Shown here piece by piece: positions 44,535 through 54,200 of a stretch of 64,000 bases of DNA. The position numbers and the translations under genes were made by a program. Under the pieces are notes generated by a model. The model was not told the origin of the DNA and made no database searches. It saw only the letters and a list, made by a program, of their open reading frames with translations. The stretch lies in the NCBI GenBank assembly GCA_902766255.1, contig CACXCS010000049.1, forward strand, positions 27,666 through 91,665, written 5' to 3'. Origin of the DNA: an uncultured Bacteroidia bacterium. Its GTDB lineage: Bacteria > Bacteroidota > Bacteroidia > Bacteroidales > UBA932. Within the stretch, counting starts at the first letter, position 1. Each line of letters opens with the position of its first letter.

Positions 44535-47514
44535 GGTTATTGTCGGTTTGGCGTTGTTGCTGGTGAGTCTCTGGGTATCTGCCCAGGGCATTCCCCGTGC
44601 TGCCGATTTCAGCGTGGTCTGCGATACGCTCACCCAGCGCTGCAACCGGCGTTTCCGGGTTAAGTCCAAAGTCCAGATTGACAAGATATACCTAAGGGGC
44701 GATGCCCTCGACCTCTACTTCGGCAGCGGTCTGTCTGATTATCCTTGGCATAGCGATGACATTCTGTGGTTCCTCTCTCAGCTCAATACTGAAGGAGAAA
44801 AGGCTCTTCAAGGATATAAAGTCGGCTCATGCAATGCTTCCGGCTGCAGGCTGGAAGAACTGGAAACCCCTAAGCTCACACGTAACGGCAAGTCTCCTGA
44901 GTTCCTTCATTCTGTCAAGAATGTTTCGCGGATTCCGCTGGTACACCGCACAGGAGCACGTAAGATCTCGCGAGGTTTGTACGGACGCCACATTGTGCTG
45001 TGGCAGAGCCATGGATACTATTACAACGAGGAAATGGACTCCTGGCGCTGGCAGCGTGCGCCGCTGCACCGTACGGTCGAAGATATGTATACGCAAAGCT
45101 ATGTGCTTGAGTATCTGATACCTATGCTTGAAAATGCGGGTGCCTACGTAATGACCCCAAGGGAACGTGACATTCAGCGCAACGAGGTGATATGCGACAA
45201 CGATTCCAGCTTTGTCCGTCAAGGCGACGGCCTGCTGCGTATAGCGGGAAGCTATTCCGAAGAGGGCAACTGGGAGAACGGGGGAATCGGATTCTCTGAC
45301 ATCAAGCAAGAGTATACGATTGTGGACAATCCTTTCCGTACCGGCACTTTCCGCAAGGCCGCCTGCAGCGTAACACCGGCCTCTGTTGCCCGCTGGACTG
45401 CCGACATACCGCAGAGAGGCGAGTATGCCGTGTATGTCAGTTACGGCAATACGCGCAACAACTGCCGCGCCGCCCGCTATACAGTTCATCACCTTGGCGG
45501 CACTACCGAGTTCGAGGTTGACCAGCGCAAGGGCGCGGGCACCTGGGTGTATCTTGGAACATTTACTTTTGTTCCCGGTACGGATGCATACGTTGAACTG
45601 GACAACAAAGGGCCTCAGGGAGAATACGTTGCGGCTGACGCCGTACGCTTTGGAGGCGGCATGGGCAAGGTGAGCCGCGGCGGCAGAATCTCCGGCATGC
45701 CCAGTTTCGCCGAGGGAGCGTCCTACTGGATGCCCTGGGCCGGCGCCGACAGCACCCTCCGCGAGTGGGAGACCGATTACACCTGTGACTACGCCACCCG
45801 CGGTGCGTGGACGCGCATGATGCGCAAACAGAAGGGCATTCCGTTCGACTGCTCGTTGGCGTTCCACACCGATGCCGGCGTGACTCCCAACGACAGTATT
45901 GTGGGCACCCTCTCAATCTATACTCTAAAGAACGAAAACCAACGCCGCTTTACGGAAGGAGGCGACCGCATCACCTCGCGTACGTACGCAGACTTCGTTC
46001 AGACTCAGGTAGTTGAAGATATACGCAAGACTTATGAACCCAAATGGCAGCGCCGTCAGCTCTGGGATCGCTCGTACAGTGAATCCCGCACTACTGACGT
46101 GCCTGCGGTGCTCCTGGAGTTGCTTTCGCACCAGAATTTCTCGGACATGAAGTACGGCCTTGACCCTGCGTTCCGCTTTACCGTGGGCCGCTCCGTCTAC
46201 AAGGGCATCCTCAAGTATCTGGCATGCCGTTACGGTACGGGCTATACTGTCCAGCCGCTTCCGGTGCATGCTTTTTCGGCCGTTTTCCAGGGGGACAGCA
46301 TGGCTGTTCTGAGGTGGAAAGCAACTGCCGATCCACTTGAGACCACAGCCAAGCCCAAGGGCTACACTGTGTACACCAGGGTTGATGACGGAGCTTTTGA
46401 CGAAGGAGTACCGGTGACGGACTGCGAAGCCCAGATGCAGATCGAGCCCGGGCACATATATTCTTACAAGGTGGAAGCCTGGAATGACGGCGGCTCGTCT
46501 TTCCCCTCTGAGATACTTTCGGTCGGCATACCTCAGCGTAAACGGGGATCAACGGTGCTTGTGGTCAATAATTTCGACCGCGTTGCAGCACCGGCATGGA
46601 TAGATACTCCTGACTATGCTGGTTTTGAGTCCCGTCTGGACGATGGAATGCCCTACATCAGGGACATTACATATATCGGCCAGAATTACGAGTTCAGCAG
46701 GCCCCTTCAGTGGGAGAGCGACGATGCTCCGGGCTTCGGCGGTTCCTATATCGACAAGGCAGGTATTCCCGTAGCAGGCAATAGCTTCGATTATCCTGCT
46801 GTGCACGGACGCGCCCTGCTCAAGCTGGGTTTCCCGTTCTGTTCAATGTCATCCGAGAGTTTCTCCGCCGATACTACGCTTGCTGCTTTGTTCAGTACTG
46901 TAGACTTGATCTGCGGAGCCCAGCTTTCCACTAAATCAGGCAGGGGAGTGTCGCCGACGCGGTACCAGGTTTTCCCAAAGCAGCTTCAAGAGGCTCTGTG
47001 CGTATGGGCACGTAAGGGAGGCAATATCCTTGTGTCCGGTTCCCGTATCGCCACAGATATATGGGGCAATATATATGGCATTAAGGTGGATACTTCGGCT
47101 ACTGAGTCTTCCAAGCAGTTTGTTCAGAATGTGTTGGGATATAAGTGGGCATCTTCGTATGCCTCCAATACCGGTGACCTGGCTGGTATGCCGTTCTACA
47201 ACGAGATGAATGAAGAGTGCTACGCAGTGCCGCATCCTGACGGAATTCGCAACGCTGATGGCAGGGGATCGGTGTGGCTGAGGTACGGCAGTTCAGGGAT
47301 ACCTGCGGCGGTTAAATTCAATGCCGAGGATCATAAGGCTGTGTCTGTTGGAGTTCCGCTGGAGTGCCTTAAAAACGATTCCGACCGCGAGCGCATTTTC
47401 CGCGAGGCATTTGAGTTCTTCGGCCTGTATGGCACGGCCGACAGTCCCGGCAGTTACCAGTTCGGCTTCCTCTACTTCACCCCCTCAAACATAAAAGACT
47501 TCGCCATCATTTAG
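44527..47514 (+). CDS. Exported amidase-like protein split by a golvesin-type domain
   Basis: 995 residues with a signal peptide (about 1-19, Gln20 as +1). An Amidase_3-like zinc fold seems to be interrupted: the first part holds His162 (HIVLWQSHG) and Glu185 (RTVED), a golvesin-C/xanthan-lyase-type beta domain follows at about 246-376, and the fold resumes with His447 (SLAFHTDAG) and Glu531 (PAVLLELLSHQN). All four residues expected of an N-acetylmuramoyl-L-alanine amidase are thus present. A fibronectin III-like domain (about 585-675) and a C-terminal region of about 320 residues that I do not recognise complete it. The substrate may be peptidoglycan, but this is inference. Confidence 0.75.
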   Translation: MRRVIVGLALLLVSLWVSAQGIPRAADFSVVCDTLTQRCNRRFRVKSKVQIDKIYLRGDALDLYFGSGLSDYPWHSDDILWFLSQLNTEGEKALQGYKVGSCNASGCRLEELETPKLTRNGKSPEFLHSVKNVSRIPLVHRTGARKISRGLYGRHIVLWQSHGYYYNEEMDSWRWQRAPLHRTVEDMYTQSYVLEYLIPMLENAGAYVMTPRERDIQRNEVICDNDSSFVRQGDGLLRIAGSYSEEGNWENGGIGFSDIKQEYTIVDNPFRTGTFRKAACSVTPASVARWTADIPQRGEYAVYVSYGNTRNNCRAARYTVHHLGGTTEFEVDQRKGAGTWVYLGTFTFVPGTDAYVELDNKGPQGEYVAADAVRFGGGMGKVSRGGRISGMPSFAEGASYWMPWAGADSTLREWETDYTCDYATRGAWTRMMRKQKGIPFDCSLAFHTDAGVTPNDSIVGTLSIYTLKNENQRRFTEGGDRITSRTYADFVQTQVVEDIRKTYEPKWQRRQLWDRSYSESRTTDVPAVLLELLSHQNFSDMKYGLDPAFRFTVGRSVYKGILKYLACRYGTGYTVQPLPVHAFSAVFQGDSMAVLRWKATADPLETTAKPKGYTVYTRVDDGAFDEGVPVTDCEAQMQIEPGHIYSYKVEAWNDGGSSFPSEILSVGIPQRKRGSTVLVVNNFDRVAAPAWIDTPDYAGFESRLDDGMPYIRDITYIGQNYEFSRPLQWESDDAPGFGGSYIDKAGIPVAGNSFDYPAVHGRALLKLGFPFCSMSSESFSADTTLAALFSTVDLICGAQLSTKSGRGVSPTRYQVFPKQLQEALCVWARKGGNILVSGSRIATDIWGNIYGIKVDTSATESSKQFVQNVLGYKWASSYASNTGDLAGMPFYNEMNEECYAVPHPDGIRNADGRGSVWLRYGSSGIPAAVKFNAEDHKAVSVGVPLECLKNDSDRERIFREAFEFFGLYGTADSPGSYQFGFLYFTPSNIKDFAII

Positions 47515-47523
47515 CTGGACATG

Positions 47524-48333
47524 TCAGTAAGCAAGAGTGATAAGAGGAGAGGCGGTCTGGCGGGGGAGGGTGGCGAGAGAAGCATTTCCGATGAAGGGGA
47601 GGCTCTCTTTATATGCCAATTCAGGAGTATTGTTATGCTCGCTCAGATGGCAAAGGAAAATGTGCTCCAATCCATCGTGGCTGAAGGCCTGTATCGCTTC
47701 TGCACACTCCGGGTTGGATAAGTGACCATGGCCGCTGCGGATTCTCTTTTGCAGTTCCGGCGGATACGGCCCAAGGCGCAGCATTTCCGGGTCATAATTA
47801 CTCTCAATGACCACGGTGTCGGCTTGACGGGCCCAGTTGAGCGCCTCCTGGGTCATCTCTCCTATATCTGTCATTATCACGAACTTGTATGAATCAAGGA
47901 GGATAGCATATCCAACAGTATCGCTAGCATCATGGGGTACCCTGAAGCAATAGGCGCTTATCCTTCCAGGTATAAGCTCGTTCCAAGTTCCCTCCTGAAG
48001 TTCCATGCGGTAATCGGTAATCTGGAAGCGAGTCATAGTGTGCCTCGACAGGGCGCGGTGCAGGCTCTCAGTCGCCCACACGGGCTTGCCGATGTGCTTG
48101 CAGAACGACCCAAGGGAACGTATATGATCCATGTGGTCGTGGGTGATAAGAACCGCACTGAAATCGTCGAAGCACAAGCCGTCGCACTGAAGTTCTTTCT
48201 TTAGTCTGCGGGGGCTTACGCCGGCGTCGATGATTACGCCGGCCTCGCAGCGACGGTTTTCTTCAGAAAAAACACCCAGGAAATAGCAGTTTCCGCAACT
48301 GCCGGACGAGAAAGACTTGAATTTAATGCTCAT
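47524..48333 (-). CDS. MBL-fold hydrolase of the WalJ/YycJ type
   Basis: 269 residues. The N-terminus SSGSCGNCYFL and the metal motif THDHMDHI are those of YycJ/WalJ beta-lactamase-fold proteins, 5'-3' exonuclease-like enzymes linked to DNA mismatch repair and cell-wall control. Later ligands lie in VPHDASDTVG, TDIGEM and CHLSEHNN. The start is ATG 48333, which begins the family N-terminus; a longer frame to 48396 lies inside the TPR gene. It overlaps the upstream TPR gene by 11 nt. Confidence 0.9.
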   Translation of the reverse strand: MSIKFKSFSSGSCGNCYFLGVFSEENRRCEAGVIIDAGVSPRRLKKELQCDGLCFDDFSAVLITHDHMDHIRSLGSFCKHIGKPVWATESLHRALSRHTMTRFQITDYRMELQEGTWNELIPGRISAYCFRVPHDASDTVGYAILLDSYKFVIMTDIGEMTQEALNWARQADTVVIESNYDPEMLRLGPYPPELQKRIRSGHGHLSNPECAEAIQAFSHDGLEHIFLCHLSEHNNTPELAYKESLPFIGNASLATLPRQTASPLITLAY

Positions 48334-50365
48334 CGTCGTTCTTGCAGTATTTGTCGATGACACTGTATGCGTCTCCCACCCCGAGCTCGCCGGCACGGGA
48401 CAGGTCGATGCAGCCTTTCTCCTTGTCTTTCAGGTAGATAAGAACCAAGCCTCGATTGAAGTATGCATCCCCCATGACGGGATATAGACGTATGGCCTGG
48501 GAATAGCCGTCTATGGCATTGACCATCTCGCCGCTCAGGCAGTACAGATTGCCCAGATTGAAGTACAGATACGGGATATCCGGTACTATTTCGGTAGCGG
48601 CCTGCATGTCCTCGATGGCCTCGGAATAGTCGTAGCTGCGGGCAACCCTGTCGGACACCCTGGCCCTGGTGGCGCCCTGATCGTCCATGGACAGAGTCTG
48701 TACGTTGCCTTCAAGAGAAGCTATGAAGGCAATCATCTCTGCTCTCAGCACGCCGCGGTTCATAAGGTAGAATGCTTTATAATAGCGGGAGTAGAGGTCT
48801 TTTTCGGCGTCGCTGGCGGCAGTTTCAACCGCTTTGTCAAAGTAGTTCAAAGCTCCCGTATAGTTCTTCTGCTGAACATCATAGATACCCATGATGAAGT
48901 ATTTCTCGGAGAGCGAGAGTTTGTCTTTGCCCGCTCCCGAACTGCCGTCTCCTACAAGCACGGACGACAGTGACCGTACAAGTTTGAGAGTCGCCAGGCT
49001 GTCGCTGTTGGAGACTACCACAGGCACGGGGACGGAGTCGATGAAGTGGTCTATAAGCGGGTTCTCATAGCGATTGCTTAGCGCCAGGTTGCGGGCTTCT
49101 GGAGTCGCCGCCAGATGGAACTTGTACAGGGGCCTTAGGCGTATGTCGATATCCCTGTGCTGAAGCAGTTCGTTGTCGAAGTCCTTCTTGGCAAAATCGG
49201 CATCGAGCGCCAGGAGGGAGTTGTACTTGCGTGTAGTATCTGCGAAAGAAGCCTCGCCGGAGGCATTTTTAGCCCGGTATTCGCCCACTTTGCGCTGCGC
49301 GGTACGATAGTCTGCCTTTGACTCTTTTGTCATCCCCAGCAGGTTTTCGACATAAGAGCGGTTAAGGTAGGCCTTGGCAAAATCGGGATAGAGTTCGATG
49401 GCCCTGTCATAATCAGCCAGTGCATCTCGCCAGCGGCCCATCTCCATGAAGATGGCAGCCCTGTTGAAGTAGGCCAGCACGTTGCGGGGATTGATGTTTA
49501 TTACGCGGTCCATGTCTTCCAGGGCATTTGGAAGCTCGCCCACCTGGGCGTACAGCAGCGAGCGGTTGTAAAGGGTGAGTGCATTGCCTGGCTCGTCTTT
49601 GAGAACCCTGTTAAGGTCCCTCATGGCTGCATTGTAGTCGTGCACCTCGTAGTAGAGCAGGGCCCTGTTGAAGTAGGCGAAGGTGTTGGTGGTATCCAGT
49701 TCGACGGCCCTTGTCATGTCGGCTATGGCATCGGGGAACTTCTCCTGGGCGGCATATACGCGTCCGCGCCTTATGTAGCACTCCGGCTCGAAACGGTCAA
49801 GCTTGATGGCTTTGTTATAGTCGTCCATGGCTTTGAGGGTATCGCCTAGGAAGAGGTGGGATGCACCCCTGTTCAAATACGCTGATGGATCTTTGGGCTC
49901 CTTGCGGATGTAGCGGTCAAAGTCTGCAACTGCCTCCGGAAAACGACGTGCAAGGAAGTTGGTCACTCCGCGGCTGTAGTACAGTCCGTTGAAGCCCGGA
50001 CGAAGGCTGATGGCCTTGTCAAAGTCGTCGAAGGCTTTCTCATAATCGCCTGTACGGCTTTCGGTTATGGCTCTGTAATGGTAGCCGTTGGTGAACACCG
50101 GATTGAGGCGGACCGAGGTGTTGAAGTCGTTCTGCGCACCTCGGATATCACCGAGGTTGTACTTGGCTATGCCCCTGAAAAAGAAGCACCAGTAGTCGGT
50201 ACTGTCGAGTCTGGCAAGGATATTGAAATGTTCAATTGCCTGAGTATATTTGCCATCCTGCAGGGCAAGCCGTCCGCGCATGTTGAAAACATCCTTGTCG
50301 TACTGGGCAAGAACGGAAGCGGCGCTGCAAAGCAGGAGGAATATTGTCAGGAAAAACTTTTTCAC
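48323..50365 (-). CDS. Exported tetratricopeptide repeat protein
   Basis: 680 residues if started at GTG 50365. A signal peptide (MKKFFLTIFLLLCSAASVLA) is followed by Gln. At least ten TPR units run from about 25 to 380 (repeats such as YNRSLLYAQVGELPNALEDM), then a less regular stretch, and three more TPRs near the C-terminus. Likely a periplasmic or outer-membrane scaffold. The ATG at 50386 would add seven residues, but the -7 box (50374-50381) lies within those codons, so a transcript from that promoter cannot contain it; GTG also yields a standard MKK signal start. Confidence 0.85.
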   Translation of the reverse strand: MKKFFLTIFLLLCSAASVLAQYDKDVFNMRGRLALQDGKYTQAIEHFNILARLDSTDYWCFFFRGIAKYNLGDIRGAQNDFNTSVRLNPVFTNGYHYRAITESRTGDYEKAFDDFDKAISLRPGFNGLYYSRGVTNFLARRFPEAVADFDRYIRKEPKDPSAYLNRGASHLFLGDTLKAMDDYNKAIKLDRFEPECYIRRGRVYAAQEKFPDAIADMTRAVELDTTNTFAYFNRALLYYEVHDYNAAMRDLNRVLKDEPGNALTLYNRSLLYAQVGELPNALEDMDRVININPRNVLAYFNRAAIFMEMGRWRDALADYDRAIELYPDFAKAYLNRSYVENLLGMTKESKADYRTAQRKVGEYRAKNASGEASFADTTRKYNSLLALDADFAKKDFDNELLQHRDIDIRLRPLYKFHLAATPEARNLALSNRYENPLIDHFIDSVPVPVVVSNSDSLATLKLVRSLSSVLVGDGSSGAGKDKLSLSEKYFIMGIYDVQQKNYTGALNYFDKAVETAASDAEKDLYSRYYKAFYLMNRGVLRAEMIAFIASLEGNVQTLSMDDQGATRARVSDRVARSYDYSEAIEDMQAATEIVPDIPYLYFNLGNLYCLSGEMVNAIDGYSQAIRLYPVMGDAYFNRGLVLIYLKDKEKGCIDLSRAGELGVGDAYSVIDKYCKNDDEH

Positions 50366-50373
50366 TATTTTTG
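50366..50373 (+). promoter_or_regulatory. Promoter -7 box of the M28-like gene
   Basis: TATTTTTG with a -33 TTG at 50344-50346, 19 bp away, a good Bacteroidota promoter. The leader to the TTG start at 50400 is about 20 nt. The box directly touches the oppositely oriented box at 50374-50381. Confidence 0.7.
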
Positions 50374-50381
50374 CAAAGATA
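50374..50381 (-). promoter_or_regulatory. Promoter -7 box of the TPR gene
   Basis: TATCTTTG on the minus strand fits TAnnTTTG and ends 8 nt before the GTG start at 50365. It abuts the plus-strand box with no base between, so the two promoters cannot be open at the same time. The -33 element is weak. Confidence 0.55.
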
Positions 50382-50399
50382 AACATTTATCGTGCCGAA

Positions 50400-51245
50400 T
50401 TGAAGCGCTTCAGCAAAATATTTGTCTCGGTCATCCTTGCCCTTGCGGCTTTTGCGCCCCTGCATGCCGGTCTGCGCGAGGATGTGGAGTTTCTTAGCGA
50501 CCCACTTCTTGAAGGCCGCGGTCTTGGCACCAGAGGCTCGGTAGAAGCATCGATATATATCATGCGCCGTTTCCAGCAGAGCGGACTTGAGAGCCGCATG
50601 CAGTTTTTCAGCACCTCACGCGGGGTAGGGCGTAATATTTATGCAGTCAACCGGGGCAATTCCCGCAGCGACAAGTATATCCTCATCTGCGCCCATTACG
50701 ACGGGCTCGGCATTATCAACGGCACCGTTTACCCCGGAGCCGACAGCAATGCCTCGGGTGTTGCCGTAATGCTTCACTTGGCCGACAGCCTTGCAGGGAG
50801 CGGCACCAACTATATCTTCGCTGCGCTTGATGCCTATTCCGAGACTCTTGCAGGCGCCGAAAACTTTGCCCGTCTCCAGTACAAGCTGTCGATGGTGCTG
50901 AACATCGATACGATCGGCAGTACCCTTGCTCCTCCCAACAAGTACCGTCCCGACTTCCTTATCATCCTGGGAGGGCAAAAGCTTGAAAAGGAGTTTGACA
51001 AGGCAAACGAGGACCCCCGCCTGAGGCTCTATTACGACTACTACCGGAGCAAAAGCTTCACCGACTATTTCTATACCAGGATCTCCGACCAGGCGCCCTT
51101 CCTGCGCAGAGGTGTGCCAGCCCTGATGTTCACTTCCGGCATAACCATGAATACCAACAAGCCCGCCGACGATATCTCCAGCCTCGACTTCAGCGTGCTC
51201 CGGCGGCGGGCGGTTCTGATACTTAACTGGATACGCTTGCAATAA
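50400..51245 (+). CDS. M28-family peptidase homologue, probably inactive
   Basis: 281 residues with a Sec signal (about 1-23) if started at TTG 50400; the upstream open frame contains no signal and crosses the promoter. The M28 fold is clear: ICAHYDGLG and PGADSNASG keep His and Asp ligands, and NIDTIG keeps a later Asp. The segment that normally reads GEE aligns with AYS in DAYSETLAGA, and the final SDH motif reads SDQAPF. The general-base Glu, one ligand Glu and the last His ligand therefore seem lost. It may be a binding protein rather than a peptidase. Predicted periplasmic. Confidence 0.82.
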   Translation: MKRFSKIFVSVILALAAFAPLHAGLREDVEFLSDPLLEGRGLGTRGSVEASIYIMRRFQQSGLESRMQFFSTSRGVGRNIYAVNRGNSRSDKYILICAHYDGLGIINGTVYPGADSNASGVAVMLHLADSLAGSGTNYIFAALDAYSETLAGAENFARLQYKLSMVLNIDTIGSTLAPPNKYRPDFLIILGGQKLEKEFDKANEDPRLRLYYDYYRSKSFTDYFYTRISDQAPFLRRGVPALMFTSGITMNTNKPADDISSLDFSVLRRRAVLILNWIRLQ

Positions 51246-51248
51246 CAA

Positions 51249-51274
51249 CAGAGCCGGCCTCAGGGCCGGCTCTG
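51249..51274. terminator. Bidirectional hairpin between convergent genes
   Basis: A perfect 11-bp GC-rich stem (CAGAGCCGGCC at 51249-51259, its complement at 51264-51274) with loop TCAG separates the ends of the M28-like gene and nifJ. No long T run follows on either side, so termination efficiency is uncertain. Confidence 0.75.
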
Positions 51275-51296
51275 CTTGAATATGTTACAAGGCTTC

Positions 51297-54200
51297 CTAC
51301 TCGGAGAGCTTCTTATAAGTGCTGTAGCGTATCTTTGCAAACTCTTCTGTCTTCGCGAGCAGTTCGCCTGCGGATTCGGGATAGAGTTTGCTCAGGGATG
51401 CAAAGCGTACCTCGCCTTTGAGGAAGTCCTGGAATTTAGTCCAGTCGGGCTCTTTGCTGTCAAGGCTGAACGGGTTCTTGCCAGCCTCCTCGAGCAGGGG
51501 ATTATAGCGGTACAGATGCCAGTAACCGCACTCCACCGCGAGCTTCTCCTCCCTCTGGCTCAGGCCCATGCCGGCCTTGAGTCCGTGGTTGATACAAGGA
51601 GCGTAGGCGATGATGAGTGAAGGTCCGTCGTATGCTTCGGCCTCTTTGATGGCGTTCATGTACTGGACAGGGCTTGCACCCATTGCTACCTGGGCTACAT
51701 ATACGTAACCATAGCTCATTGCCATCATGCCCAAATCCTTCTTGCGTATCTTCTTGCCGGAGGCCGCGAACTTGGCGATAGCACCTGCAGGGGTAGCTTT
51801 TGAAGATTGTCCGCCGGTGTTGGAGTACACCTCGGTATCGAGTACCAGGATGTTGACGTTCTCGCCGCTGGCAAGCACGTGGTCAAGGCCGCCGTAGCCG
51901 ATGTCGTAAGAGGCTCCGTCGCCGCCGAAGATCCACTGGCTGCGGGCGGGTATGAACTGTTTGAGTGCGAGCAGGCTCTTGCTTACGTCGCATCCGCATG
52001 CTTCCATCATTGGAACAAGCTTGTCGGCAACCTCGCGGGTGACTGCATAATCGCCGCGATTGTCAAGCCATTTCTGATAGAGTTCCTTCATCTCGGCGGA
52101 GCACTTCTCGCACTCGAGGCCTTTCTTCATGAGACCGGCGACGGTTTCGCGTATGCGCTCGCTACCCAGACGCATGCCGAGTCCGAATTCGCAGAAGTCC
52201 TCGAACAGGGAGTTCTGCCATGCAGGACCGTGGCCCTTTGCGTCGGTGCAGTAAGGGGATGCAGGGAAGGAAGCTCCGTAGATTGAGGAGCAACCGGTGG
52301 CGTTGGCAATCATCATGTGGTCGCCGAAGAGCTGGGTGATATTCTTGATGTAAGGAGTTTCACCGCATCCTGCACAGGCGCCGCTGAACTCGAACAGAGG
52401 CTGGGCGAACTGGGCGGCCTTCATGTTGGACTTGGGGTCGAACGGCTGCTTGTAGCCGACCTTGGAGTTGAGATAGTCGTAATTGACCTGTTCGGCGACA
52501 TTGTCCTGGTAGGACTCCATGGTGAGGGCCTTGTCTTTGGCAAGACATACGTCGACGCAGTTGCCGCAACCGGTACAGTCTGCCACAGAAACGCTAAGGG
52601 CATACTTGTACTGCTTGAGGTTGGCTTTGCCGTCGGCAAGCTTGAGGCCTGCGGGTACAGCTGCAGCCTCTTCCTCGGTGAGGAGGAAAGGACGGATGGC
52701 TGCATGAGGACAGACGAATGCACAGGTGTTGCACTGGATACATTTTTCGGCATCCCAGACAGGAACGTTGACGGCTACGCCGCGCTTTTCGTATGCTGCG
52801 GTGCCGTTGGGCATGGTACCGTCGTTCCAGGGCATGAACGCGCTGACTGGCAGGGTATCTCCGCACTGGGCGTTGACTACGTCGGCTATCTCCTTGACGA
52901 AGGCGGGAGCGAGCCTGCTGGCGTTTGGATTGACGAACTTGGCGGTGATATTTGCCCACTCGGCAGGAACCTTAACCTCGGTGTACTCACCGCCGCGGTC
53001 GATGGCGGCGTAGTTCATGTTGACGACGTTCTCGCCTTTCTTTCCGTAGCTCTTGAGGGCTGCGTCTTTCATGTACTTGACGGCGTCGTCGGCAGGGATG
53101 ATGCCGGTGATGCGGAAGAATGCGCTCTGGAGTATGGTGTTTGTGCGTCCGCCCAGACCGATCTCGGCAGCTATCTTGGTGGCGTTGATGATGTACAGCT
53201 TGATGTGCTTGCGGCCGATGACTGCCTTGGCATGATCAGGGATGTGCTTGAGGGTCTCTTCCTCGTCCCAGAGGGAGTTGAGCAGGAGGCTGCCGCCGTC
53301 CTTGATGCCCTTGAGAACATCGTATTTGCTAAGGTAAGAAGGAACATGGCATGCGACGAAGTCGGGGGTTCCTACAAGATAAGGGGCCTTGATGGGGGAC
53401 TTGCCGAAGCGGAGATGCGAGCATGTGTATCCGCCGGACTTCTTGGAGTCGTAATCGAAGTAGGCCTGGCTGTACAAGTCCGTGTGAGAACCGATGATCT
53501 TGATGGTGTTCTTGTTGGCGCCTACCGTGCCGTCGGAGCCCAGACCGTAGAACTTGCACTCGGTGGTGCCGGGCTTGACTATGGAGATTTCCTCCTTGAC
53601 GGGGAGGCTCTTGAAGGTGACGTCGTCGACTATGCCGATGGTGAAGTCAGCCTTGGGAGCTTTGAGCTCAAGGTTGTCGAATACGGCGACGATCTGTGCG
53701 GGAGTGGTGTCCTTGGAGGAAAGACCGTAGCGTCCGCCAATGACCAGCGGAGCGTTGTCCTTGCCCTGGAAGAGTGCCTTGACGTCCAGGAACAGAGGCT
53801 CTCCGAGGGCGCCGGGCTCCTTGGTGCGGTCAAGCACTGCAATCCTTTTGACGCTGGCGGGGAGCACTTTGAGGAAGTACTTCTCGGAGAAGGGACGATA
53901 CAGATGTACGGAGATGAGACCGTATTTGCGGCCTTCTGCGGCAAGATGATCGATGGTTTCGCGGATGGTCTCAGTAACGGAACCCATTGCCACGATGATG
54001 TTCTCGGCGTCGGGAGCTCCGTAGTACTCGAAGGGCCTGTAGGTGCGGCCGGTGAGCTCGCTTATTTCGCCCATGTAACGGGCTACGATGTCGGGAACTG
54101 CCTCGTAAACCTGGTTGCGGGACTCGACAGCCTGGAAGTAGACGTCGCCATTCTGGGCGGTACCGCGGGTGACGGGGGCGTCGGGATTGAGGGCGCGGGC

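Noticed and set aside
44827-45867. 346-codon minus-strand frame opposite the amidase-like gene
   Set aside because: Antisense shadow; the plus-strand protein keeps its catalytic residues.
47521-47725. Short plus-strand frames after the amidase-like gene
   Set aside because: Antisense to the end of the WalJ-like gene, with no supporting motif.
50366-50386. ATG at 50386 as start of the TPR protein
   Set aside because: The -7 box falls within codons 2-5 of that start, and GTG 50365 gives a standard signal peptide; kept only as an alternative.
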